Below are positions 27,145-33,706 of a DNA stretch of 64,000 nucleotides, piece by piece. The notes beneath the pieces were generated by a model. That model had not been told where the DNA came from. It worked only from the letters and a program-made list of their open reading frames with translations, and did not search any database. The first letter of the stretch is position 1. Every line of letters starts with the position of its first letter. The translations under genes were made by a program, and so were the position numbers. This stretch comes from Opitutus sp. GAS368 (GTDB taxonomy: Bacteria; Verrucomicrobiota; Verrucomicrobiia; Opitutales; Opitutaceae), in NCBI RefSeq assembly GCF_900104925.1, contig NZ_LT629735.1, positions 1,644,291 through 1,708,290 of the forward strand. The letters run 5' to 3'.

Positions 27145-27255
27145 AGCCACGAAAAGGCACGAAAAGTGCCTTCCGTGGCTTCGTCCATGTTTCGCGCGCC
27201 TTTAGGCGCCTTGCCGGTCGCATTGGCCGTCGATTTTTTGCGCCTTTTTGTGGCC
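27145..27255. repeat. inverted short-unit array upstream of oleD (GGCACGAAAA type)
   Basis: The left arm is GCCACGAAAA, GGCACGAAAA, GTGCC. The right arm on the minus strand is GCCACAAAAA, GGCGCAAAAA. The units are 10 nt. The interior, about 60 bp, holds no ORF. A close relative lies at 51726-51790 before another gene. It separates oleC from oleD and contributes part of the leader of oleD. Confidence 0.7.
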
Positions 27256-27304
27256 AAACCCGCCTTGGTCGATCGGGGCTGATCCCCGTCAAGTTGCCAT
27301 TCCT

Positions 27305-28348
27305 GTGCTCCTCGTCCGCAAAAACTTCCCCGTTTTCGTCACCGGCGCCAGCGGCTTCATCGGCGGCAAGATTGCCGAGCGGCTGCTCGCCGACGGGCGG
27401 CGCGTGCGCGTGCTGGCCCGCCGGCCGCTGCCGCACCTGGAGGCCCTTGGCGCCGAGGTGATCCCGGGCGATCTCGACAACCCCGATGCCCTGCGGCGCG
27501 GCTGCCTCGGCGCCGAGACCGTCTTCCACGTCGCCGGCCGCGTCGGCGTGTGGGGCTCCCGCCGGGAGTTCTTCGCGGTCAATGTCGGCGGCACGCAGAA
27601 CGTGATCCATGCCTGCCGCGAAGCCGGCGTGGCGCGCCTAGTCTACACCAGCTCGCCCAGCGTAGTCTACAACGGCGGCGACCTGGCCGGCATCGACGAG
27701 TCCGCCCCGCTCTGCGTGCAGGCGCCGTGCGGCTATCCGACGAGCAAGGCCGCGGCCGAGCGTGTCGTGCTGGCGGCCCACGGCCCGAGCTTCGCCACGG
27801 TCGCGCTCCGGCCGCACCTCGTGTGGGGGCCGGGCGACAAAAACGTCGTGCCGCGCGTGCTGGCGCTGGCGAAGGCCGGCCGGCTGAAGATCATCGGCTC
27901 CGGCCGGAACCGGGTGGACGTGACCCATATCTCCAACGTCGTCGACGCCCATCTGCTCGCGGAAGGCGCGCTTTGTAACCCAATAGGCTACAAAGGATCC
28001 GGGGCCCCACCACCGGGTGGCCGCGCCTATTTCATCACCAACGGCGAACCTGTCGTCCTGTGGGACTGGATCAACCAGCTGCTGCGCGGCGTGGGCATTA
28101 CGGAAATCACCCGCCACGTCCCGCGACCGGTGGCCTATGCCGCCGGTGGCCTGATGGAAGCCCTCTGGCGCATGCTGCCGCTCCCGGGCGAGCCGCCGAT
28201 GACGCGCTTTGTCGCCAAGGAAATGGCGACGGACCACTGGTTCGACATCTCCGCCGCGCGCCGCGACCTCGGTTATCATCCGCTGGTCACCGTGGCCGAC
28301 GGCACCACGGAGCTGATCGAGCACCTGCGGCGGACCACCGCTGGCTGA
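27305..28348 (+). CDS. oleD: OleD-type NAD(P)-dependent reductase
   Basis: 347 aa from GTG 27305. The Rossmann motif VTGASGFIGGK is at the N-terminus; the catalytic YPTSK (Tyr/Lys of the SDR family) is in the middle; TSSPSVVYNGGD and LRPHLVWGPGDKN are typical of the 3-beta-HSD/OleD group. OleD reduces the OleA beta-ketoacid. Near the residue-223 region an in-frame palindromic insertion (27972-28020) encodes CNPIGYKGSGAPPPGG. Adjacent oleC supports the assignment; another 3-beta-HSD-like dehydrogenase is the alternative. Confidence 0.8.
   Translation: MLLVRKNFPVFVTGASGFIGGKIAERLLADGRRVRVLARRPLPHLEALGAEVIPGDLDNPDALRRGCLGAETVFHVAGRVGVWGSRREFFAVNVGGTQNVIHACREAGVARLVYTSSPSVVYNGGDLAGIDESAPLCVQAPCGYPTSKAAAERVVLAAHGPSFATVALRPHLVWGPGDKNVVPRVLALAKAGRLKIIGSGRNRVDVTHISNVVDAHLLAEGALCNPIGYKGSGAPPPGGRAYFITNGEPVVLWDWINQLLRGVGITEITRHVPRPVAYAAGGLMEALWRMLPLPGEPPMTRFVAKEMATDHWFDISAARRDLGYHPLVTVADGTTELIEHLRRTTAG
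27972..28020. repeat. in-frame TTTGTAACC palindrome inside oleD
   Basis: TTTGTAACC...GGCTACAAA form a 9-bp arm pair with one mismatch, followed by a GC-rich hairpin (GGGGCCCCACCACCGGGTGG). The encoded peptide is CNPIGYKGSG. A homologous element at 45809-45854 in rlmN encodes [10 protein letters not shown] in the same frame. Confidence 0.8.
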
Positions 28349-28378
28349 CCCCACCGGCGAGTATATCCGCCGGCGCCC

Positions 28379-30376
28379 TCAGGGCTTCGACCCGGCCGCG
28401 ACGGGGCGTTCCGGCGCCAGGTTCCGCGCGAAAAAAGCTTCCATCGTCTTGTAGAAGTGAATCGACGCCAGTTCGTCGCGGAATCCGTGGCCCTGATGCT
28501 CTTCGGTGAGGGTCTCGTAGGGCTTGTGATATTTTTTCAACTGCGTCTCCAACCGCTTCCAATGATCGATGCGCACCCGGGGATCATTGATGCCGTAGAC
28601 GTGCAACGTGGGGACCCGGATATTTTCCACCAAATTCACCGGCGACGTCGCATCGCGATACGCCTTGTCTGAACCGACCCAGGCGTTTTGATAACTGAAA
28701 TCCTGATCGGTCCTGAAGGCATCGTCACCCAGGTTCTTGAAAGTGATGTTGAGGTCAGACGGCCCGACATAATTGACCGCGCAGCAGTAGAGCTCGGGTG
28801 TAAGCGTGACGCCGGCCAGTGCCGCGTAGCCGCCGTAGCTTGCGCCATAAATCGCGATTCTCGCGGGATCGGCAATTCCCTGGCCGACCGCCCATTTGAC
28901 GGCATCGCTCAAGTCATCCTGCATGGCGCGACCCCACTGGCACCGGCCCTTGTCGATGAAATCCCGTCCGTAGCCACCGGAGCCGCGATAGTTGACCTGC
29001 AGCACGGCATAGCCGCGGCTGACCAAAAACTGCACCTCGCCGTTGTAACCCCATGCATCCCGCACACCAAAGGGACCGCCGTGCGGATGCACAATGAGCG
29101 GCACCCGCCGGCCCTCGGCACCCGTCGGCAGCGTCAGATAACCCTGCAACTCAAGCCCGTCGCGCGTCTTGAAGGTGAAGGTGTGCATCGGCTGCATTTT
29201 GTCCGGATCGATATCAGGCCGGATGCGCTTGAATTGCACCAAGGCCGGGTGCTTGAGATCGAGCACATAATAGGCCCCCGGATCGCAGTCGCTGGAGACC
29301 CGGACGAGATGCACGGTGTCGTCGGCTGAACTGCTGACGATGTGACAGGCTTTGCCACTAAAGGTCTTCTCCAGCTTTCCTTGCAGCAACTGTCGCCCGG
29401 CATCGAACCAATGATAATGGATGCGATCGGACAAATAGGCGACTCCCAGCAGGTGCTGGCGGTGATAATCGGTGACAATGTGATCGATTTCTCCCTCCGG
29501 TGGGACAAAGAGCGCCGCACCGTGCTGTCCGGTCACGGTGTCATAGGCGTAGAGCGCTCCCCGATCTTGTTCTTCGCGGGAAAGAATCCAAAGGGTGGTG
29601 TTGTCCGCGGCGAACTCCAGCGGCTCCCACTGTTCGGCATAACCGTGCTCGGGCGATTTCGCGATCTCACTAAACCGCGACTTGCTGTCCGGTCGGATCA
29701 ACCAGGCAATCTCATGATTCTTGCGACGCAGCGCGAGCCGCAGCACGCCCGTATTGTCCGCTACGAAATCCTCAAATTTCGTGTCCACCGAATCGGCCAT
29801 GCCAATGAGATGAGTGCGGGACTGTGTCCGGAAATTGTAGCGCACAATCTCTCCGGTCGTGTTAAGCCACACAAGGTTGTCCGGGTTGCTTACAAAGGTG
29901 CCTTCCAGGATGATGTTCTCCGGATCTTCGGGCAGCAGGCTCACGATTCTGGCCATGCTGCCGTAAATCGTGTCCGGGTCGCCGCGGCGGAGAGACTCCG
30001 CCAGGCGCTGAACCTTCTTCCCCGTCAAGTCGCTCACGCCAATGAAATAGGACTCGCTGCCGTTGACGTCGGCACCGAAGACCAGGTGCTCGTTTCCTTT
30101 CCAGTGAAAGAACATGATGCTCTCATCCACGCCTTCCAGTATCATCCGCGCCTCGTTGGTCTGGCGGTTGAACAGTCCGATCGCCATCCGGTGGTCCTTG
30201 GGAAACAGGAACGCAATTTTGGTGCCGTCGGGCGAGAGTTCCGGACCGCTGATGGCCGGCAGGCTGAAGAATGTTTCGACGGGGATGAGGGACTCGGCCG
30301 CGCGGGCGGCAGCGGGCAGAAGAAGCAGCCCGGCCAACCAAGCTGCCGCACGGAGCGAATAGGTGGAGGGGATCAT
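28379..30376 (-). CDS. secreted S9-family (prolyl-oligopeptidase-like) peptidase 1
   Basis: 665 aa. Signal peptide of about 26 residues (LAGLLLLPAAARA), a beta-propeller built from WD-like blades, then an alpha/beta hydrolase domain with catalytic S513 in YGASYGGYAAL, Asp in YGINDPRV and His in HQGHGF. S9 enzymes cleave short peptides, typically after Pro or at dipeptides from the N-terminus, in the periplasm. It is convergent with oleD and 2 bases away from a methyltransferase gene on its upstream side. Codon use is less GC-extreme than neighbours (many A/T third bases), hinting at different history. Confidence 0.93.
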   Translation of the reverse strand: MIPSTYSLRAAAWLAGLLLLPAAARAAESLIPVETFFSLPAISGPELSPDGTKIAFLFPKDHRMAIGLFNRQTNEARMILEGVDESIMFFHWKGNEHLVFGADVNGSESYFIGVSDLTGKKVQRLAESLRRGDPDTIYGSMARIVSLLPEDPENIILEGTFVSNPDNLVWLNTTGEIVRYNFRTQSRTHLIGMADSVDTKFEDFVADNTGVLRLALRRKNHEIAWLIRPDSKSRFSEIAKSPEHGYAEQWEPLEFAADNTTLWILSREEQDRGALYAYDTVTGQHGAALFVPPEGEIDHIVTDYHRQHLLGVAYLSDRIHYHWFDAGRQLLQGKLEKTFSGKACHIVSSSADDTVHLVRVSSDCDPGAYYVLDLKHPALVQFKRIRPDIDPDKMQPMHTFTFKTRDGLELQGYLTLPTGAEGRRVPLIVHPHGGPFGVRDAWGYNGEVQFLVSRGYAVLQVNYRGSGGYGRDFIDKGRCQWGRAMQDDLSDAVKWAVGQGIADPARIAIYGASYGGYAALAGVTLTPELYCCAVNYVGPSDLNITFKNLGDDAFRTDQDFSYQNAWVGSDKAYRDATSPVNLVENIRVPTLHVYGINDPRVRIDHWKRLETQLKKYHKPYETLTEEHQGHGFRDELASIHFYKTMEAFFARNLAPERPVAAGSKP

Positions 30377-30378
30377 GT

Positions 30379-31203
30379 TTAGTGTTGGGTGGAACGATCA
30401 GCGGTTCGTTGGCGGACCGCCTCGAAGAGCGTGATGATCGTCGCCATGGCGACGTTGAGCGAGTCGGCCTGGCCGGCCATCGGAATGCGCACGAGCAGGT
30501 TACTTTCCTTGAGCCAGAACTGGCTGAGCCCGTATTGCTCGCTGCCCATGACGATCGCCAGCGGGCCGCGCAGGTCGGCGTGCGAGTAGAGATTCGGCGT
30601 ATCCGGCGTGGTTGCCACCACCCGGATGCCTTTCTCCACCAGGAACGAGTGCACCGAGGCGCTGTCCGCCACCACGATCGGCACGGAGAACAGCACCCCC
30701 GTCGAGGCGCGCACGACGTTGGGGTTGAAAATGTCGGTCACCGCGTCGCACACGATCACGGCGTCGCAGCCGGCGGCGTCCGCGCTGCGCAGGATCGTGC
30801 CGAGGTTGCCGGGTTTCTCGATTGATTCGACGACCAGCAGGAAGGGGCGGGGCGACAGCGTCAGGTCGGTCAGGCCGTGCTTCCACTGCGGCGCCACGGC
30901 GAGCAGGCCGTCGGGGCGCTCGCGGTAGGCGACCTTGGCAAAGGCATCCTTCGACAGCTCGAACAGCTGGGCCCCGGCCTGCTGCGCCTGCTCGATGAGC
31001 GCGGGCTCATTCTCGCCCAGAAACCACTCGGGGCTGAAATACAGCTCCTTGGGCCGGACGCCCTTCTCCAGCGCCCGGCGGATCTCGCGGTAGCCCTCAA
31101 CGAGGAACAGGCCGGCCTCGTCGCGGTCGCGGCGCTCGCGCAGCTTGACGAGCTGTTTGACCCGGGGGTTCTGGAGGCTGGTGATCTTTTCGGGAGAAAC
31201 CAC
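30379..31203 (-). CDS. SpoU/TrmH-family rRNA or tRNA 2'-O-methyltransferase
   Basis: 274 aa from GTG 31203 (MVSPEKITSLQNPRVKQ); 12 further codons are open upstream but consist of the repeat array. It has an N-terminal substrate-binding region (LFLVEGYREIRRALE) and the SPOUT knot motifs: NLGTILRSADAAGCDAVI, IVMGSEQYGLS and IPMAGQADSLNVAMATII. It methylates 2'-O-ribose in RNA; the exact target is unresolved. The GTG is provided by the terminal AACCAC of the inverted array. Confidence 0.88.
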   Translation of the reverse strand: MVSPEKITSLQNPRVKQLVKLRERRDRDEAGLFLVEGYREIRRALEKGVRPKELYFSPEWFLGENEPALIEQAQQAGAQLFELSKDAFAKVAYRERPDGLLAVAPQWKHGLTDLTLSPRPFLLVVESIEKPGNLGTILRSADAAGCDAVIVCDAVTDIFNPNVVRASTGVLFSVPIVVADSASVHSFLVEKGIRVVATTPDTPNLYSHADLRGPLAIVMGSEQYGLSQFWLKESNLLVRIPMAGQADSLNVAMATIITLFEAVRQRTADRSTQH

Positions 31204-31286
31204 AGAACACACGGAATACACGGAAACAAACCGCAGCAATTTCCTTTTAACCGCCTCTTTCCGTGTGTTCTGTGTGTTCCGTGGTT
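31198..31286. repeat. inverted short-unit array between divergent methyltransferase genes (ACCACGGAACACAC type)
   Basis: The left arm (31198-31226) and right arm (31258-31286), each 29 nt, match at 26 of 29 positions when inverted. They consist of CACAGAACA/CACGGAA-type 9-nt units bounded by AACCAC and GTGGTT. The 31-bp interior holds no ORF. The terminal CAC/GTG triplets coincide with the likely start codons of the two flanking genes. Confidence 0.85.
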
Positions 31287-32681
31287 AAAAACCGAAAATT
31301 CAACGACCAGCCCTTCCCCTATCACCACGAGCTGGAGATGGAGATCGCCACGCTGACCAACCTCGGCGTCGGCCTCGGCCGCGTTGCTTTGCCTGGCGAC
31401 GGCCAGGACAAATCCCGGGCTGGCAGCAGCCAGCAACGGGACCCTTCCGGCGGCTGGGTCGTCATGGTTCCCTTCACCCTGCCGGGGGAGAAAGTGCGCG
31501 CCCGCGTCTACCGCAACCACAAGAACTACTCCGAGGCCGACCTGCTCGCCGTCCTCACGCCTTCGCCACACCGCATCGCCCCGAAGTGTCCGCTGTTCGG
31601 CTCGTGCGGTGGCTGCCAATACCAGCACCTGACCTACGCCGAGCAGCTGGTCTGGAAACGCCGGCAGGTTGCGGAGCTGTTGAAATACATGGCGGGCGTG
31701 GAGTTCTCCGTAATGCCCGTCATCGGTTCGCCCCGCGAGTTCGGCTACCGTTCGAAGCTCACGCCGCATTTTCATGCGGGTAGGGCGAATCCTCCGGATG
31801 AGCCGCGGCTCGTCGGGACGACTCGCCCTACCGCCCAGCCCATCGGCTTTCTGAAGCAAGGCACCCGATTCGATATCATTGATGTTCCGACCTGCCCCAT
31901 CGCCACTCCCGAGATCAACGAGAAACTGACCGAGGTGCGGGCCAAAACCCAGGCGCGGCTTGCCGCTGGCGAATACAAACGCGACTCGACGCTGCTTCTC
32001 CGGCACGCCCAAGAAGGGGTCGTCACGGATTACGACGCGGTGATTCACGAGGTGCTCGGGGTGGAGCCTGACCTCCGGGCAGGCTTGGCCGCGTCTACCG
32101 CAAACCCGTCCGGAGGCCGGGTTCCACCCAAGCAGCCGCTCCGCCTCCATTTCCTCGCCCGCGACTTTTTCCAGAACAACCCGTTCATCCTGCCGGCGTT
32201 CACGGGCTACGTCCGCGAGCAGGCCGCCGGCAGCGGGGCGAAGTTCCTCGTCGACGCCTACTGCGGCAGCGGGCTGTTTGCGCTGAGCTGCGCGCCGGCC
32301 TTCACGCGGGTGACGGGCATCGAGCTGAGCGAAACCTCGGTGAAGTTCGCCACGGAGAACGCCGCGGCCAATGGCATTGCCAACACCACTTTCCGCGCCG
32401 GCGACGCCGCGCAGATCTTCGCCGGGCTGGATTTCGCGCCGGCCGACACCGCCGTGGTCATCGACCCGCCCCGCAAGGGCTGCGACGAGTCCTTCCTCCA
32501 CCAGCTCTTCGCCTTCGGCCCGCGCGCCGTGGTCTATGTGTCCTGCGACCCGGCGACGCAGATGCGCGACCTCAAGGGCTTCCTCGCCGCGGGCTACCGG
32601 CTCACGGCCGTGCAGCCCTTCGACCTTTTTCCGCAGACGCGCCACCTCGAGTGCGTGATCACGCTGGTGAAGGGCGGATAA
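31281..32681 (+). CDS. 23S rRNA (uracil-5-)-methyltransferase (TrmA/RlmD family) with three in-gene palindromes
   Basis: 466 aa from GTG 31281. A TRAM-like N-terminus is followed by an Fe-S cluster site (CPLFGSCGGCQYQHL), the SAM motif VDAYCGSGLFALS, the catalytic-site VIDPPRKG and nucleophile Cys in VYVSCDPATQMRDL. The enzyme makes m5U in rRNA. Three palindromic stretches are translated: about residues 36-58 (GDGQDKSRAGSSQQRDPSGG), 167-184 (GRANPPDEPRLVGTTRPTA) and 260-284 (GVEPDLRAGLAASTANPSGG). They lie at loop-like positions outside the core motifs. The upstream context is a shared inverted array with a divergent methyltransferase. Confidence 0.9.
   Translation: MVKNRKFNDQPFPYHHELEMEIATLTNLGVGLGRVALPGDGQDKSRAGSSQQRDPSGGWVVMVPFTLPGEKVRARVYRNHKNYSEADLLAVLTPSPHRIAPKCPLFGSCGGCQYQHLTYAEQLVWKRRQVAELLKYMAGVEFSVMPVIGSPREFGYRSKLTPHFHAGRANPPDEPRLVGTTRPTAQPIGFLKQGTRFDIIDVPTCPIATPEINEKLTEVRAKTQARLAAGEYKRDSTLLLRHAQEGVVTDYDAVIHEVLGVEPDLRAGLAASTANPSGGRVPPKQPLRLHFLARDFFQNNPFILPAFTGYVREQAAGSGAKFLVDAYCGSGLFALSCAPAFTRVTGIELSETSVKFATENAAANGIANTTFRAGDAAQIFAGLDFAPADTAVVIDPPRKGCDESFLHQLFAFGPRAVVYVSCDPATQMRDLKGFLAAGYRLTAVQPFDLFPQTRHLECVITLVKGG
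31413..31441. repeat. palindrome in the uracil methyltransferase gene (TCCCGGGCTGGC)
   Basis: TCCCGGGCTGGC and GCCAGCAACGGGA form a hairpin with an AGCA loop. It lies within a poorly conserved N-terminal stretch (residues 36-58) that is absent from typical family members. The frame is kept open. No second copy of this family was seen in the window, so it is weaker than the others. Confidence 0.5.
31780..31831. repeat. GTAGGGCGA...TCGCCCTAC palindrome inside the uracil methyltransferase gene
   Basis: GTAGGGCGA (31780-31788) and TCGCCCTAC (31823-31831) are exact complements. The 52-bp interval is read in frame as GRANPPDEPRLVGTTRPTA, between SKLTPHFHA and QPIGFLKQG. It belongs to the TGTAG-terminated group. 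Confidence 0.85.
32060..32128. repeat. GGTGGAACCCGGCCTCCGG palindrome inside the uracil methyltransferase gene
   Basis: The right arm is the complement of the 19-mer GGTGGAACCCGGCCTCCGG; the left arm is GGTGGAGCCTGACCTCCGGG. The exact 19-mer recurs at the intergenic palindrome 33334-33392, proving the family is dispersed. It is read in frame as a 23-residue segment before the PLRLHFLARD block. Confidence 0.85.
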
Positions 32682-32686
32682 TTTTT

Positions 32687-32783
32687 GAACAGGAGGCCGC
32701 GGAGATAACAGAGATCAAACCGGCCCGGCGACGAGCACCGGCCCTACATTTTTCTTCTCCGCGTCGTTTGTTTCCTCCTGTAA
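32687..32783. repeat. inverted array upstream of the GNAT gene (ACAGGAGG type)
   Basis: The left side reads GAACAGGAGGCCGCGGAGAT; the right side on the minus strand reads TACAGGAGG, then a short spacer and CGCGGAGAAG. Nested inside is a second hairpin with ACCGGCCCTACA at its end. It fills the gap between the uracil methyltransferase and the acetyltransferase and probably supplies part of its leader. Confidence 0.6.
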
Positions 32784-32797
32784 AAACCAAATCGTCT

Positions 32798-33334
32798 GTG
32801 TTCTCCCGCAAATTAAACCCCGGCCTCGAGCTGCGCCCGCTGCAACCCGTCGACGCCGCGGCACTTTTCGCTGTCGTTGACGCGCACCGGGCCAGCCTGC
32901 GCGAGTGGCTGCCTTGGGTGGACGCCACCAACACGGTCGCCGACAGCGCGGCCTACATCGCCGGCACCGTGCGCGACGACCGGGAGACGCGCGCCTTCAC
33001 CTGTGGCATCTGGTCTCTGGGCCGGCTGGTGGGCGTCATCGGCCACAACCGGATCGACTGGGCCAACCGCATCGGCTTTCCGGCCTATTGGATCGCGCCC
33101 GACAGCGCCGGGCAGGGCATCATGACCCAATGCTGCCGCGTTGTGATTGAGCACGCGTTCACGGAGTTGCAACTCAAGCAGCTCGTCGTCGCCGCGGCCA
33201 CGGGCAACACCCGGGCGCAAAAAATCCCGATGCGGCTGGGCTTCAAGCAGGTGAGCATGCTGAAAAAGGCCGAGTGGCTCTACGGCCGCCACGTGGACCA
33301 CTTCATCTACAGCCTGGCGGCGCCGAAGCCGTAA
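32798..33334 (+). CDS. RimJ/RimL-type GNAT N-acetyltransferase
   Basis: 178 aa from GTG 32798; the frame is open further upstream but consists of repeat sequence. The GNAT core is seen: ELRPLQPVDAAALFAVV, REWLPWVDATNTV, IGFPAYWIAPDSAGQGIMTQCCRVVIEHAF, NTRAQKIPMRLGFKQ. The acetyl-CoA loop is SAGQGI. RimL relatives acetylate ribosomal L7/L12, but the family also holds many other acylases. It is convergent with the S9 peptidase 2 gene. Confidence 0.82.
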   Translation: MFSRKLNPGLELRPLQPVDAAALFAVVDAHRASLREWLPWVDATNTVADSAAYIAGTVRDDRETRAFTCGIWSLGRLVGVIGHNRIDWANRIGFPAYWIAPDSAGQGIMTQCCRVVIEHAFTELQLKQLVVAAATGNTRAQKIPMRLGFKQVSMLKKAEWLYGRHVDHFIYSLAAPKP

Positions 33335-33392
33335 GGTGGAACCCGGCCTCCGGGCGGGTTTTCCCAGCGCGCCCGGAGGTTGCGCTCCACCT
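33334..33392. repeat. GGTGGAACCCGGCCTCCGG palindrome after the GNAT gene
   Basis: Starts with the 19-mer GGTGGAACCCGGCCTCCGG and ends GGAGGTTGCGCTCCACCT. It overlaps the GNAT stop by a base. It is the intergenic counterpart of the copy inside the uracil methyltransferase gene at 32060-32128. Confidence 0.85.
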
Positions 33393-33593
33393 CAAGGCCG
33401 GTCGTGCCAGCTGAAGCCTTGGCGAAGGCTGGTGAATAACTCCTGGTGGTTTTTTTCGGAAACTGTGGGATAATGCGGGCAGAAAGTCCGTTGGTTCCTT
33501 GCGCTGTGCCGCCTTGCGGCGCCGCGCCGACAAACAGCACCATTGAGTGCTGCGACCCCCGACCGCTCCGGCGGCCGCTGGCCATAAAAGAAA
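33393..33593. other. intergenic stretch with a small CTTCGCCAAGGCTTC-type palindrome
   Basis: About 200 bp without a convincing gene. Within it, 33406-33432 reads GCCAGCTGAAGCC, TTGGCGAAGGCTGG, an imperfect palindrome whose core matches the palindrome inside the lipoate-ligase-like gene at 36480-36505 in 14 of 16 positions. The remainder shows no recognised signal. Confidence 0.5.
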
Positions 33594-33628
33594 AGGCGCC
33601 GGTGTTCGCACCGGCGCCTGCTTGTTTT
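33594..33628. terminator. bidirectional intrinsic terminator with UUCG loop
   Basis: AGGCGCCGGTG (33594-33604), loop TTCG, CACCGGCGCCT (33609-33619). A T-rich tail GCTTGTTTT follows on the plus strand, and TTTCTTTT on the minus strand. It lies between the convergent GNAT and S9 peptidase genes and can stop transcription both ways. The 11-bp perfect stem with an exceptionally stable loop makes this a strong call. Confidence 0.9.
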
Positions 33629-33677
33629 GTAGCGGCGCTCTGTGAGCGCCGGACGGCGGTCATAGACCGCCGCTACA
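33628..33677. repeat. TGTAGCGGCG...CGCCGCTACA palindrome
   Basis: A 50-bp element with TGTAGCGGCG and its complement at the ends and an inner GCGCTCTGTGAGCGC hairpin. It is placed directly after the terminator and before a further small GCGCGTTGGGGACAACGCGC hairpin (33681-33700). Termini match the TGTAG family. Confidence 0.8.
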
Positions 33678-33706
33678 GAAGCGCGTTGGGGACAACGCGC
33701 TCCACC

